A DNA stretch of 64,000 nt, from positions 124,001 to 188,000 of the forward strand of contig NZ_JAEUAO010000001.1 in NCBI RefSeq assembly GCF_019511375.1, given 5' to 3'. The translations under genes were made by a program, and so were the position numbers. The stretch's first letter is position 1, and each line of letters opens with the position of its first letter. The notes below the pieces were generated by a model. The model was not told where the DNA came from, searched no databases, and saw nothing but the letters and a program-made list of their open reading frames with translations. The DNA comes from Rhizobium herbae. GTDB lineage: Bacteria > Pseudomonadota > Alphaproteobacteria > Rhizobiales > Rhizobiaceae. This document shows positions 1-9,628 of this stretch, piece after piece.

Positions 1-973
1 GGAGGCGGTCTCGGGCGCTCAGGTTAAGGAGGCGCAGTTCCGCCAGGTGACGGTGCTTGCCGCTTCTCTGGAAAGCCAGCCGTCGCCCGAAGTGATCATC
101 GGCGGCGAGGCCCGCGGGGCCCTGAGCTGGAGCTTTGCCCGCGCGGTCGAGGGATCGGCCGATCGCAATCAGGATGGCCGCATCTCCCGGATCGAACTGG
201 AGGACTATGTCTTTGCCAATGTGAAGCACCAGTCCGAGGCCTTGCAGATCCCGAACTTCACGCCACAGGTGCCGCGCTCCGAGGACGAGGTGGTCATGCC
301 GCTGACCCGCAGCGTAGCGGCAGCGGCCGATCCAAGCGCTCAGAAACCGAAAACGAATAAGCCTGTGAGGGAAACGGGCTGGGACGGTAAGTTGGCGCTG
401 ACGGTCAGCGGCTCGCAGACGGTCCTGGAAAGTACCGGCGGCAGCGGCGTGCCCTACCGCTGGGACGCGGCGAGCGGCGTCTTCTATACCCCGAATGGGG
501 ACGTGGCCGGTGAGAACGTCAACGAAGGCAATATCCAGCTCGTTGTCAACAAGTTCATTCTGCTTGATTTTCTGAAAGCAATGGCGAGCCAGAACCCCGG
601 CAAGGTGTCGTTGACACCGCAAAGGGATATCTATGCGGCCGGCGACCGCCTGGCATTCGACGCACCCGCGTCCGGATACAAGAACATGATCGTCTTCAAC
701 CTCGCCAATACCGGCGAGGTACAATTGCTGGACGTGCAGGCGGAGGGGACTGAAAGCCACGAGTTCAAGCTGACCGACCTGCAGGTGGTCGAACCTTTCG
801 GCGCCGATCATCTCGTCGCCATTTCAACCAATGAGCCGATCGATGCCATCGGCGCTGCGCTGGCGAGCAAGAATGTCGATGCCTCGACACTGCTGCAACT
901 GCTGATGACGCGGATTGACGGCACCGATACGAGCGTCTCGATCCAGCCGCTCTACACCCGGGAAAAACTCTGA
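1..973 (+). CDS. Caspase-family (orthocaspase) protein, C-terminal part, cut by left edge
   Basis: The reading frame is open from base 2, so the true start lies upstream of the window and the GTG at 47 is probably internal. Counting from 47, residues 39-50 form a canonical EF-hand loop (DRNQDGRISRIE), in the place where the next gene, a clear caspase homologue, has a similar loop after its p10-like region. Residues of about 183-265 resemble DUF4384, a domain often attached to bacterial caspase-like proteins. The catalytic His/Cys region would lie off the window. The stop overlaps the ATG of the next gene by one base (TGATG), so the two are probably co-translated. Paralogy with the downstream gene is inferred from shared architecture. 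The substrate is unknown. Confidence 0.75.
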   Translation, partial: EAVSGAQVKEAQFRQVTVLAASLESQPSPEVIIGGEARGALSWSFARAVEGSADRNQDGRISRIELEDYVFANVKHQSEALQIPNFTPQVPRSEDEVVMPLTRSVAAAADPSAQKPKTNKPVRETGWDGKLALTVSGSQTVLESTGGSGVPYRWDAASGVFYTPNGDVAGENVNEGNIQLVVNKFILLDFLKAMASQNPGKVSLTPQRDIYAAGDRLAFDAPASGYKNMIVFNLANTGEVQLLDVQAEGTESHEFKLTDLQVVEPFGADHLVAISTNEPIDAIGAALASKNVDASTLLQLLMTRIDGTDTSVSIQPLYTREKL

Positions 974-2529
974 TGGCCGCGCTACGAACTGTCGCAGGAT
1001 TGCTCGGTGCATCGTTGCTGTTGGCGCAAGCGCCTGCGGCAAAGGCGGAGGACCGGGCACTGCTGGTCGGCATCGGTACCTATGAAAACCTGCCGGAGGA
1101 CATGTATCTCCATGGGCCGAAGAACGACGTGAAGGCGATCGAGGGTCTGTTGACCGGGACGCTGTCCTTCAAGCCGCAAGCCATTCGCGTCTTGACCGAC
1201 GACAAGGCCAGCCGTGAGGCGATCCTGTCCTCGTTCGATGAGTGGCTGATTGCCGGAACTGTACCGGGTGACCGGATTTATTTCTACTTCTCCGGGCATG
1301 GCCTGCAGGTGAAGGACGCCAGCAACGACGAAGAGGACGGGATGGACGAGGCGCTGTCCACCTACGATATCAAGGCCGGCGAAGCGGACTGGGCGAATGT
1401 CGTCCTCGACGACGATCTCGAGGCGCTCTTGGAAAAGATGAAGGGCAGGGCGGTGACGCTGGTGATCGACGCCTGCCATTCCGGCACGATCTCTCGCGCT
1501 CTCTCGGCCGAAAAGCTATCGGGAATGAGCGGTGCACGCTACCTGCCACGACCCTTCGCCCAGGCATCGAAGGACAAGGTGACGCGCGGCCTGCGCATCG
1601 ATCTGGGTGTCGTCGACAAGCCTGCAGAACTGACGGCGGCTGGGGTCACCGCCTGGAGTGCCGCTGCTCCCTATCAGGTCGCCTGGGACGACGTGCGCTT
1701 GCCGATCGAGGACCGCCACGGTGTTTTTACCTCGGCTTATGTAGCCGGCTACAAGCCTTCGGAATCCGACGGAAACGCCAACGGTCTGGTGAGCAATGCC
1801 GAGCTCTTCCAGTATGTGACAACAAAATCCAAGGAATATTGTTCGGCCCAGGAAAACTGCGATAATCTCGACCCGCAGTTGGAGAGCGTGCCAGGTGTGC
1901 TTGGAACGAGTGTTGCCAAGCCGGAACCGTACAGGACGGAACAGACTGCAACGGCGACGGACCAGCAACAGGGCAAACCGGAGCCCATATACCAGGAGAC
2001 GAAGGTCGACGCCGCAGCAGCGACGGCTTACGTCGATGCAAATCCGGTGACGGCCATCGGCGATATCATCGGCAAGGCGGATACGGGCGATGTGACGATC
2101 TCGCTCGATACCGGTTCCGCGCTAAAAAACGGCCAGCCCTTCAAGATTTCCGTCACGAGCAAATATGACGGCCATCTGATATTGCTGGACGTGAACGGCA
2201 AGGGCGTTGCGACGCAGATTTTCCCGAATGAGATGGCGCAGAAGACAACGCCGCTCTCGGCCGGCTCGACGCTGACCATCCCTGACGACTATTACGGCTT
2301 CGATTTCGAGGCGGATGGCAGCGGCGAGAACATGCTGGTTGCCATCGTCGTCGGCGACGATCTGGATCTGCAGGATGTCGCGCCCGCAGCGCAGGGGCTC
2401 AATACCGAACTCGATGCGCGAAAACGCCTGAGCGAGATCGTCGCCAAGCTTGGAAAGACCTGGACGGGCGACACCGAAAATCGCGGCCTGCGCTGGTCGC
2501 TCGGAACGCTGAAATACACGATAGAATAG
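973..2529 (+). CDS. Caspase-family peptidase (C14-like orthocaspase) with EF-hand loop and DUF4384
   Basis: A 518-residue protein with an N-terminal signal peptide (hydrophobic residues 6-20, likely cleaved near 25), so probably periplasmic or secreted. The caspase fold is shown by the His motif FYFSGHG (H109) and the Cys motif VIDACHSG (C168), the expected catalytic dyad. Residues 266-277 (DGNANGLVSNAE) match an EF-hand calcium loop with D1, N3, N5, S9 and E12. Residues of about 370-460 look like DUF4384. Bacterial caspase homologues usually cleave after Arg or Lys and some need calcium; neither is shown here. It overlaps the upstream paralogue by one base and is followed by a strong hairpin. 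Confidence 0.85.
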   Translation: MAALRTVAGLLGASLLLAQAPAAKAEDRALLVGIGTYENLPEDMYLHGPKNDVKAIEGLLTGTLSFKPQAIRVLTDDKASREAILSSFDEWLIAGTVPGDRIYFYFSGHGLQVKDASNDEEDGMDEALSTYDIKAGEADWANVVLDDDLEALLEKMKGRAVTLVIDACHSGTISRALSAEKLSGMSGARYLPRPFAQASKDKVTRGLRIDLGVVDKPAELTAAGVTAWSAAAPYQVAWDDVRLPIEDRHGVFTSAYVAGYKPSESDGNANGLVSNAELFQYVTTKSKEYCSAQENCDNLDPQLESVPGVLGTSVAKPEPYRTEQTATATDQQQGKPEPIYQETKVDAAAATAYVDANPVTAIGDIIGKADTGDVTISLDTGSALKNGQPFKISVTSKYDGHLILLDVNGKGVATQIFPNEMAQKTTPLSAGSTLTIPDDYYGFDFEADGSGENMLVAIVVGDDLDLQDVAPAAQGLNTELDARKRLSEIVAKLGKTWTGDTENRGLRWSLGTLKYTIE

Positions 2530-2548
2530 GATTGCGCGCATTCAAGCG

Positions 2549-2580
2549 AGAAAGCCCGCGACGGTCGTCGCGGGCTTTCT
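2549..2580. terminator. Bidirectional terminator between the orthocaspase gene and aapP
   Basis: A perfect 15-bp inverted repeat (arms 2549-2563 and 2566-2580) reads CGGGCTTTCT at the 3' end on both strands. It sits between two converging genes, where a shared terminator is expected. Confidence 0.75.
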
Positions 2581-2612
2581 GCTGTGGTGTTTCTGGATCG
2601 CGACAGACCCAG

Positions 2613-3389
2613 CTAGTGCAGGATCTGGCTGAGGAAGAGCTTGGTGCGCTCGTGCTGCGGATTGTCGAAGAACTCGGCCGGCGAGTTCTGCTCGACGATC
2701 TGGCCCTGGTCCATGAAGATCACGCGGTTGGCGACCTGGCGGGCGAAACCCATTTCGTGGGTGACGCACAGCATGGTCATGCCTTCCTCAGCGAGACCGA
2801 CCATGGTGTCGAGCACTTCCTTGATCATTTCCGGATCGAGCGCCGAGGTTGGCTCGTCGAACAGCATGACGCGCGGGTTCATGCACAGCGATCGGGCAAT
2901 CGCCACACGCTGCTGCTGGCCACCGGAGAGCTGACCCGGATATTTGTTGGCCTGTTCCGGGATCTTGACGCGCTTGAGGAAGTGCATGGCGACTTCTTCC
3001 GCCTGCTTCTTCGGCATCTTGCGCACCCAGATCGGCGCCAGGGTGCAGTTTTCCAGGATCGTCAGATGCGGGAAGAGGTTGAAGTGCTGGAACACCATGC
3101 CGACTTCGCGCCGCACTTCGTCGATCTTCTTGAGATCATTCGTCAATTCGATGCCGTCGACGACGATCTTGCCCTTCTGGTGTTCTTCCAGCCGGTTGAT
3201 GCAGCGGATCATCGTCGATTTGCCGGAACCTGACGGGCCGGCGATGACGATGCGCTCGCCGCGCATGACCTTGAGATTGATGTCGCGCAGAACGTGGAAA
3301 TCCCCGTACCACTTGTTCATGCCGACGATTTCAATAGCGACGTCCGTGGACGAGACGGTCAGTTTCGATGCCAAAGCTTCATTTGCCAT
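2613..3389 (-). CDS. aapP: General L-amino acid ABC transporter, ATP-binding protein AapP
   Basis: A 258-residue ATPase that powers uptake through the AapQ/AapM permease pair. It has Walker [10 protein letters not shown] (51-59), the ABC signature LSGGQ (154-158) and Walker B VMLFDEP (about 174-180), as in polar amino-acid importers of the GlnQ/HisP type. It is the last gene of the minus-strand order aapJ, aapQ, aapM, aapP, 17 bases after aapM. In Rhizobium leguminosarum this system takes up a wide range of L-amino acids and also affects solute efflux. The gene ends at the convergent terminator shared with the orthocaspase gene. Confidence 0.96.
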   Translation of the reverse strand: MANEALASKLTVSSTDVAIEIVGMNKWYGDFHVLRDINLKVMRGERIVIAGPSGSGKSTMIRCINRLEEHQKGKIVVDGIELTNDLKKIDEVRREVGMVFQHFNLFPHLTILENCTLAPIWVRKMPKKQAEEVAMHFLKRVKIPEQANKYPGQLSGGQQQRVAIARSLCMNPRVMLFDEPTSALDPEMIKEVLDTMVGLAEEGMTMLCVTHEMGFARQVANRVIFMDQGQIVEQNSPAEFFDNPQHERTKLFLSQILH

Positions 3390-3406
3390 GACGTTTTCCC
3401 CTTATG

Positions 3407-4564
3407 TTATCGTTTGTGGCCCTTGTCGAGCAGGCGTTCCATGAAGCCGGAATAGCGCGACATGCCGAAGCAGAAAAGCCAGAAAGTGAAGCCCGCAAAG
3501 ACGAGGCCCGACAGTGGCGTGACGGGTGATGCCCAGTTGGCGTCCGAGAAGTTCTGGCGAACGATGCCGAGCAGGTCGAACATGCCGATGATCGAGACCA
3601 GCGACGTATCCTTGAACAGCCCGATAAAGGTGTTGACGATACCCGGGATCACCAGTTTCAGCGCCTGTGGCAGGATGATCAGCCGCATCTTCTGCCAGTA
3701 GCCGAGCCCCAGCGAATCCGCGCCCTCGGATTGTCCTTTCGGAATGGCCTGCAGACCGCCGCGCACCACTTCCGCCATGTAGGCGGATGCGAAGAACGAC
3801 ACCCCGATCAGTGCGCGCAGGAATTTGTCGACTGTCATGCCCTGGGGCAAGAACAGTGGCAGCATCACGCTTGCCATGAAGAGAACGGTGATCAGCGGGA
3901 TGCCGCGGACGATTTCGATGAAGATCGTGCAGATCATCCGGATGACCGGCATTTTCGATCGCCGCCCCAGCGCCAGAACGATGCCGAAAGGCAAGGAAAC
4001 GGCGATCCCCACGAAGGAAAGAATGAGCGTGACCATCAGGCCACCCCAGAGCGGGGTTTCAACATAGGTGAGCCCAAAGACGCCGCCGAGCAGAAGGAAG
4101 AAGGCGACGACCGGAAGCGCCCCGAACAGGAGAATGGCATTCCATCCCTTGTAGGGGATTTTCGGTATCAGCATCGGCACGAGAAGGGCAACGAACAGGA
4201 TACCCACCAGTGTTGGGCGCCAGCGCTCTTCGATCGGATATCGGCCGAACAGGAACTGGTCGAACTTTGCGCCGACGAAGGCCCAGCAGGCGCCGCTCCA
4301 CCCTTCCGGCTGCGAGCCGCCCTGGGCAACGGTCGCACAAACTCCACGACCACCACCGGTCCAGGCTGCGTCGATGAACAGCCATTTGATCATCGGCGGC
4401 AGGAACCATGCAAGCAGCAGGATGGCAATAATCGTCAGCACCGAATCCTGGGGCGTGGCGAAGAGGTTCTTCCGGAACCAGGCAATATAGCCTTTTTCCA
4501 GTGTCGGGGGTTGCGATGGGGCCAGCATGCTGGTGCGAACGAAATTGGCTTGAGGCGCGTTCAT
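3407..4564 (-). CDS. aapM: General L-amino acid ABC transporter permease AapM
   Basis: A 385-residue inner-membrane permease. The C-terminal half carries the binding-protein-dependent transport fold with the HisM/GlnP-type EAA loop ([20 protein letters not shown]), which contacts the ATPase. The N-terminal half has extra hydrophobic segments, which explains why it is longer than the usual polar amino-acid permeases of about 230 residues; this extension is characteristic of AapM/AapQ. It lies 4 bases after aapQ, so the two are likely translationally coupled and form a heterodimeric channel. Confidence 0.95.
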   Translation of the reverse strand: MNAPQANFVRTSMLAPSQPPTLEKGYIAWFRKNLFATPQDSVLTIIAILLLAWFLPPMIKWLFIDAAWTGGGRGVCATVAQGGSQPEGWSGACWAFVGAKFDQFLFGRYPIEERWRPTLVGILFVALLVPMLIPKIPYKGWNAILLFGALPVVAFFLLLGGVFGLTYVETPLWGGLMVTLILSFVGIAVSLPFGIVLALGRRSKMPVIRMICTIFIEIVRGIPLITVLFMASVMLPLFLPQGMTVDKFLRALIGVSFFASAYMAEVVRGGLQAIPKGQSEGADSLGLGYWQKMRLIILPQALKLVIPGIVNTFIGLFKDTSLVSIIGMFDLLGIVRQNFSDANWASPVTPLSGLVFAGFTFWLFCFGMSRYSGFMERLLDKGHKR

Positions 4565-4568
4565 GATC

Positions 4569-5762
4569 TTATCTCTCCACCAGTGCCATCTTGGCGTTGA
4601 ACCAGTTCATGAACAGCGATGTCGACAGGCTGAGCGTCAGATAGACGACGATCCAGATGCTGACGACTTCAACGGCCTGACCGGTCTGGTTGAGAATCGT
4701 GCCACCGACGGCAACCAGATCGGCGTAACCGACCGCGATAGCCAACGAGGAGTTTTTCGTCAGGTTGAGATATTGGCTGGTCAGCGGTGGGATGATGATC
4801 CGCATCGCCTGCGGCACGACGACCAGGCGGGTGGTCAGGCCCGGGCGAATGCCGAGTGCGTGCGCAGCCTCGGTCTGGCCGTGGCTGACACCGCGAATAC
4901 CGGCACGGACGATTTCCGCGATGAAAGCCGCGGTGTAGAACGACAAGGCCAGGAACAGCGACAGGAATTCCGGACCGACCACCGAGCCGCCCGTCAGGTT
5001 GAATTTGCCGGCAATCGGCACGTCGAACGAAATCGGCATACCGGTGGCAAGGAAAGTCACGAGTGGCAGGCCGATCAACATGGCGAGCACGATCCAAAGG
5101 ACCGGTGGACGCTTGCCTGTCGCCATCTGCTTTTTGTTCGCGTATCGCACAAAGGCAATGCTGGCAATGACCGCGATGATCAGCGCGTAGAAGGTAAACT
5201 GCGCACCGCTGTCGAAAATGGGCCGGGGAAAGGCAAGGCCGCGATTGTTGATGTACATGTTGAGCGGCAACGCCATTGACTCGCGCGGCTGCGGCAAGAC
5301 GGCGAGAACGCCAGAATACCAGAAGAAGATGACGAGCAGCGGCGGAATGTTGCGGAAAACCTCGACATAGATCATCGCCAGCTTGGCGATCAGCCAGTTC
5401 TTCGACAACCGGCCGATGCCGATCAGAAAGCCGATGATCGTTGCCGTGATGATGCCTGTCACCGCGACGAGGATCGTGTTGAAGAAGCCGACGACCAGCG
5501 CACGGCCATAGGTCGAATCACTGGTGAAGGCGATCAACGACTGGCCGACATCGAAGCCGGCGCGGCCATTGAGGAAGCCGTAACCGGAAGCGATATTTGC
5601 ACGCTTGAGATTCTCGATCGTATTATCGGTAACCCAGTAGACGAAAACGACGAGCAAAAGCAGCGTTATGCCTTGGTAGATATAACCGCGGACCTTGGGA
5701 TCGTTCAGGACCGAACCGGTCGACTTGTCCCTGCCAGGCGGAATCGTGGCGTCAATTGTCAT
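4569..5762 (-). CDS. aapQ: General L-amino acid ABC transporter permease AapQ
   Basis: A 397-residue multi-spanning permease, partner of AapM. It has an N-terminal transmembrane segment ([11 protein letters not shown], about 33-43), a long periplasmic insertion with the [16 protein letters not shown] region, and a C-terminal EAA loop ([21 protein letters not shown]). The gene begins 97 bases after aapJ, and a stable hairpin lies in that gap. This suggests that the binding protein is made in excess over the membrane subunits. Confidence 0.95.
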   Translation of the reverse strand: MTIDATIPPGRDKSTGSVLNDPKVRGYIYQGITLLLLVVFVYWVTDNTIENLKRANIASGYGFLNGRAGFDVGQSLIAFTSDSTYGRALVVGFFNTILVAVTGIITATIIGFLIGIGRLSKNWLIAKLAMIYVEVFRNIPPLLVIFFWYSGVLAVLPQPRESMALPLNMYINNRGLAFPRPIFDSGAQFTFYALIIAVIASIAFVRYANKKQMATGKRPPVLWIVLAMLIGLPLVTFLATGMPISFDVPIAGKFNLTGGSVVGPEFLSLFLALSFYTAAFIAEIVRAGIRGVSHGQTEAAHALGIRPGLTTRLVVVPQAMRIIIPPLTSQYLNLTKNSSLAIAVGYADLVAVGGTILNQTGQAVEVVSIWIVVYLTLSLSTSLFMNWFNAKMALVER

Positions 5763-5817
5763 TCAGAGCCTCTTTATCCCCTATTCGCCCTGTTTCGAGC
5801 GATTCTTATTATTGGAA

Positions 5818-5843
5818 GAGAAAGCGGCCGGAGCCGCTTTCTC
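5818..5843 (-). promoter_or_regulatory. Intergenic mRNA hairpin between aapJ and aapQ
   Basis: A perfect 11-bp stem (5818-5828 with 5833-5843) closes a 4-base loop just after the aapJ stop. On the minus strand it is not followed by a T-run, so it looks more like a partial attenuator or an mRNA-stabilising 3' end for aapJ than a full terminator. Such hairpins are common after binding-protein genes. Confidence 0.7.
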
Positions 5844-5859
5844 GCGTTGTCAAACGCGC

Positions 5860-6885
5860 TCAGCGGACCGGCGGTGCGTACTGGATGCCGCCCTTGCTCC
5901 ACAGCGCGTTCAAGCCGCGTTCGATCTTGAGCGGGCTGCCGCTGCCGATGTTGCGGTCGAAGATTTCGCCGTAGTTACCGACACCCTTGATGACCTTCAC
6001 GGCCCAATCGTTTTCGAGACCGAGATCGGTACCGATCTTGGTATCGGCTTCAACGCCGAGGAAGCGCTGGATGTCCGGGTTCGGGGACTTCTTCATTTCT
6101 TCGACGTTCGCCTGGGTAATGCCGAAATCTTCTGCATTGATCAGCGCGTAGTGCACCCAGCTGACGATGTCGAACCACTGGTCGTCACCCTGGCGAACGG
6201 CCGGGCCGAGCGGCTCCTTGGAAATGATTTCCGGAAGGATCATGTGATCGTCCGGGGCAGCCAGGGTCAGACGCAGCGAGTAAAGGCCAGACTGGTCGGT
6301 CGTGTAGACGTCGCAACGGCCAGCGTCATAGGCAGCGTTCACTTCTTCGAGCTTTTCGAAGACAACCGGATTGTACTGCAGGTTGTTGGCCTTGAAGTAG
6401 TCGGCAAGATTGAGCTCGGTCGTGGTGCCGGTCTGGACGCAGACGGCAGCGCCGGAAAGCTCAAGCGCGGACTTGACGTTCAGCGACTTGCGGACCATGA
6501 AGCCCTGGCCGTCATAATAGTTGACCGGGCGGAAGTTGAAGCCGAGCGCCGTATCGCGGTTGATGGTCCAGGTCGTGTTACGGGCAAGCACATCGACTTC
6601 GCCCGACTGAAGCGCGGGGAAACGGTCCTTGGCGGAGGTCGGCGTGTATTTCACCTTCGTGGCGTCGCCGAAAATGGCTGCGGCAATGGCTTTGCAGTAA
6701 TCGACGTCGAAGCCGCTCCAGTTGCCAGATGCGTCAGGCGATGCAAAGCCGGTCAGGCCGGTGTTGACGCCGCACTGCAGGAAGCCCTTTGCCTTGACGT
6801 CGCCAAGCGTCGTTGCCGACGCGGCCTGAGCGCCAAGCCCCATGACGGCAGCGCCGATAAGCGCTGTCAGAATTCTTTTTGCCAT
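5860..6885 (-). CDS. aapJ: General L-amino acid ABC transporter periplasmic binding protein AapJ
   Basis: The start is set at 6885 because it gives a clean signal peptide (MAKRILTALIGAAVMGLGAQ..ASA, cleavage near residue 24). Upstream frame residues are charged and unlike a leader. The 341-residue product has the SBP_bac_3 fold of polar amino-acid receptors (GVNTGLTGFASPDASGNWSG near the mature N-terminus). It captures amino acids in the periplasm and delivers them to AapQM-P. It heads the operon and is divergent from metC across 367 bases. Confidence 0.96.
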   Translation of the reverse strand: MAKRILTALIGAAVMGLGAQAASATTLGDVKAKGFLQCGVNTGLTGFASPDASGNWSGFDVDYCKAIAAAIFGDATKVKYTPTSAKDRFPALQSGEVDVLARNTTWTINRDTALGFNFRPVNYYDGQGFMVRKSLNVKSALELSGAAVCVQTGTTTELNLADYFKANNLQYNPVVFEKLEEVNAAYDAGRCDVYTTDQSGLYSLRLTLAAPDDHMILPEIISKEPLGPAVRQGDDQWFDIVSWVHYALINAEDFGITQANVEEMKKSPNPDIQRFLGVEADTKIGTDLGLENDWAVKVIKGVGNYGEIFDRNIGSGSPLKIERGLNALWSKGGIQYAPPVR

Positions 6886-7252
6886 TTTTAGAACCTTTTT
6901 CTGTTGTCTTTGTTCTTGTCCACACCCGCAGCTCGCAGTCGAGCGCAAGGCGCGGCCCCCGCCACCCTCCTGGCGCGAGTGCTCTATCTCATTCCCAAAA
7001 CCGCGCAGGGTCAAGGACACGTTGCCGTTTTTCTAGGTCGCACGTAGAGAATCGTTGCTGGAGCCGCATGTTTGGGCAATTTTTAGCTGTTGAAAGCATT
7101 TTTTTGTATAAAAAACCGCCAGAATCCAGATTTTTGTCACGAGAATCGATTTTTTCAACGATTGGATAGCCGTTCGCCGCGAAGGCTCTTGACCCATCCG
7201 GAGAGCGGGTCGACAAGTGCGGCAACACGATAGACCTCGGACGGATTCTCCC
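6886..7252. promoter_or_regulatory. Divergent aapJ/metC control region
   Basis: These 367 bases hold no convincing gene. The metC-side half (about 7060-7165) is AT-rich with several T and A runs and a palindromic AATCGATT core. The aapJ side contains a plausible sigma-70-type promoter on the minus strand, listed separately. Nitrogen control (NtrC) of aap is known in rhizobia, but I could not confirm an NtrC or sigma-54 site here. Confidence 0.5.
6986..7014 (-). promoter_or_regulatory. Candidate aapJ promoter
   Basis: On the minus strand, TTGACC (7014-7009) and TGAGAT (6991-6986) are separated by 17 bases, which would place the transcript start about 90 bases before the aapJ ATG. The -35 is good and the -10 is weak. 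Confidence 0.4.
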
Positions 7253-8443
7253 ATGAATGACAAGAAGAGCTTTCTCGCCGGCGCGGGTGCAAATACGCGG
7301 CTGGCTCACATCGGCAACGATCCTTCGGACTACCATGGTTTCGTGAACCCGCCTGTCGTGCATGCGTCGACCGTCCTCTTTCCCAATGCAAGGACCATGG
7401 AGACCCGGGCGCAGAAATACACCTATGGCACGCGCGGAACGCCGACCACAGACGCGTTGTGCGAGGCCATCGACGAACTGGAAGGCTCGGCCGGAACCAT
7501 CCTCGTTCCTTCGGGGCTTGCCGCCGTCACTGTTCCGTTCCTGGCGTTCCTCGCTGCCGGCGACCATGCGCTGATCGTCGATTCGGTCTATTTCCCAACC
7601 CGGCATTTCTGCGACACGATGCTGAAGCGCCTCGGAGTGAGTGTTGACTACTACGATCCGATGATCGGTGCCGGCATCGAAAGCCTGATCAAGCCCAACA
7701 CGAAGCTCGTACACACCGAAGCGCCGGGCTCGAATACGTTCGAAATGCAGGATATTAGCGCGATTTCGGCGGTCGCCCACCGCCACGGCTGCGTCGTGAC
7801 AATGGACAATACCTGGGCGACGCCGCTTTATTTCAAACCGCTCGACCACGGCGTCGATATCTCGATTCACGCGTCGACCAAATACCCCTCCGGTCATTCC
7901 GACATCCTGCTCGGAACCGTATCGGCCAATGCCGCGCACTGGGAGCAACTCAAGGAAGCCAATATCACGCTCGGCATCTGCGCTTCTCCTGATGACAGCT
8001 ACCAGATCCTGCGCGGCCTGCGCACCATGGGCGTTCGCCTCGACAGGCATCAGGAAAGCACGTTGAACATCGCCCGCTGGCTGGAGGAGCGCGAGGACGT
8101 TGCGCGCGTGCTGCATCCGGCACTGCCGAGTTTTCCGGGGCACGAACTCTGGAAGCGGGATTTTGCCGGATCCAGCGGTATTTTTTCCTTCGTCCTGAAG
8201 ACCGATAGCCCGGACCGCTTCAAGGCCAAGGCCCATGCCTTCCTTGATGCATTGTCGCTGTTCGGGCTCGGTTATTCCTGGGGCGGCTTCGAAAGCCTCG
8301 CCCTCCATGTCGGCTTGTCTGATCGTAAGGTCTGTAAAGCGCCCAGCGAAGGTCCGGTTCTTCGCCTGCAGATCGGCCTGGAGGACGTGGCGGATATCCG
8401 CAAGGATATCGAGGCCGGCCTGGCGGCGGCAAAATCCATGTAA
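7253..8443 (+). CDS. metC: Cystathionine beta-lyase
   Basis: A 396-residue PLP enzyme of the Cys/Met metabolism family, expected to cleave cystathionine to homocysteine, pyruvate and ammonia. The PLP lysine is K210 in HASTKYPSGHSD, and TYGTRGTPTTDAL near 57-69 matches the family's substrate-site segment. The ATG at 7253 was chosen over an upstream in-frame GTG-type start because GGACGGA lies just before it and the protein then matches the family length. It is divergent from aapJ, an arrangement I recall from R. leguminosarum. Related lyases such as MetB or MetZ cannot be fully excluded. The stop lies three bases from that of the next, convergent gene. Confidence 0.88.
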   Translation: MNDKKSFLAGAGANTRLAHIGNDPSDYHGFVNPPVVHASTVLFPNARTMETRAQKYTYGTRGTPTTDALCEAIDELEGSAGTILVPSGLAAVTVPFLAFLAAGDHALIVDSVYFPTRHFCDTMLKRLGVSVDYYDPMIGAGIESLIKPNTKLVHTEAPGSNTFEMQDISAISAVAHRHGCVVTMDNTWATPLYFKPLDHGVDISIHASTKYPSGHSDILLGTVSANAAHWEQLKEANITLGICASPDDSYQILRGLRTMGVRLDRHQESTLNIARWLEEREDVARVLHPALPSFPGHELWKRDFAGSSGIFSFVLKTDSPDRFKAKAHAFLDALSLFGLGYSWGGFESLALHVGLSDRKVCKAPSEGPVLRLQIGLEDVADIRKDIEAGLAAAKSM

Positions 8444-8446
8444 TCC

Positions 8447-9604
8447 TCAGTCGCGCGGTTCGTATCCATAGAGCCAGTCGAAATCGGCGGCCAGGCTTTC
8501 AGGCCGCCGTAGCGCCAGTACCAGATCACGCCCGAACCGGACGGGGCCGCGGGCGTGATAGACGAACCGGTTGAAAGCGCCGCGGGAGCGGACATGCGCG
8601 ACGCGAGCTTTCCTGTGATCGGCAAAGGCTGCGAGGGACTGCCCACCAGCGACGAAGGCCGCAAGTTCGAACGCGTCTTCAATCGCCATTGCGGCGCCCT
8701 GGGCGGCAAACGGCATCATCGCGTGGGCTGCGTCGCCGATCAGGACTGTTGTGCCGTGACGCCATGTGCCTTCGCTGACCTCGAAGAGCGGCCAGATCGT
8801 CGGCTCCGGCGCGTTCCGCAGCATGTTGACAATCTCCGGATGCCAGCCGGAGAAGGCGGCTAGCAGCTGTTTTCGCGCTTTGTCTGGCGCGAGGACGCGA
8901 TCGGGCGCTTCCTTCGGATATTGTCCGCCGGTGATTGCCACGACATTGAAGCTGTGCAGCCGCGGTAGCGGGTAGACGACGAGGTGCGCACCTGCGCCGA
9001 GAAATGCTGACACGGTCGTCTTATCGAAAATCGCTGGGGCATTTGCCTGACTTAGCGTCAATCGCCACGCGACATTGCCGGAAAACCGTGCTTTGCCAGA
9101 TCCTTGGATATGATTCCTGATCTTGGACCAGACGCCGTCGGCGCCGATGACGAGGCTGGGCTCCTTGCCGAGGACACGCGTCATGGAATCGCTTGATCCG
9201 TCATCGATCCGCAACCCAAGATGAAGGCGACACAGCGGCTCGGCTTCGACCGCGGCAAGCAGGACCTTCTGAAGGTCGGCCCTGTGCAGGACGCCGTAGG
9301 GTGCTTTCCAGCGGTGCCGGGCGAAGGATCCGGACGGCACCGACGCAATCGTTCGAAACGTGGTCCCGTGGATAAGGCGGATTTCCGCCGGTTCGCACCA
9401 CACCTCTTCAAGCTGCGGCGTCAGCCCCAGTGCGCCGAGGATGCGGGTGGCGTTGGGGGAGAGTTGCAGTCCGGCGCCCGTCTCGCTCAGGACTGGAGCC
9501 TGCTCGAGGATGTCGCTCGCGATGCCCTTGCGGGCAAGGCACAACGCTGCCGTGAGGCCGGCGATGCCGGCTCCCACGATCGCAACCGCCCCAGCCTGCG
9601 TCAT
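8447..9604 (-). CDS. FAD-dependent aromatic-ring-type monooxygenase
   Basis: A 385-residue group A flavoprotein monooxygenase. It has the Rossmann GAGIAG motif (11-16), the DG motif GADGVWS (154-160) and the GD motif IGDAAHAMMP (289-298), which together define the PHBH/salicylate hydroxylase family. Such enzymes use NAD(P)H and O2 to hydroxylate a ring substrate; the substrate here cannot be told. It lies 24 bases downstream of a zf-CHCC gene on the same strand, so the two probably form an operon. No ring-cleavage or other catabolic genes lie nearby, which argues against a simple degradation cluster. Confidence 0.85.
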   Translation of the reverse strand: MTQAGAVAIVGAGIAGLTAALCLARKGIASDILEQAPVLSETGAGLQLSPNATRILGALGLTPQLEEVWCEPAEIRLIHGTTFRTIASVPSGSFARHRWKAPYGVLHRADLQKVLLAAVEAEPLCRLHLGLRIDDGSSDSMTRVLGKEPSLVIGADGVWSKIRNHIQGSGKARFSGNVAWRLTLSQANAPAIFDKTTVSAFLGAGAHLVVYPLPRLHSFNVVAITGGQYPKEAPDRVLAPDKARKQLLAAFSGWHPEIVNMLRNAPEPTIWPLFEVSEGTWRHGTTVLIGDAAHAMMPFAAQGAAMAIEDAFELAAFVAGGQSLAAFADHRKARVAHVRSRGAFNRFVYHARGPVRFGRDLVLALRRPESLAADFDWLYGYEPRD

Positions 9605-9628
9605 GGAAAAGACTTTCGCCGGAACGTG

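Noticed and set aside
6886-7252. Sigma-54/NtrC sites for aapJ
   Set aside because: I looked for a GG-N10-GC type element and paired NtrC half-sites and found no convincing match, although nitrogen control is known for aap in rhizobia.
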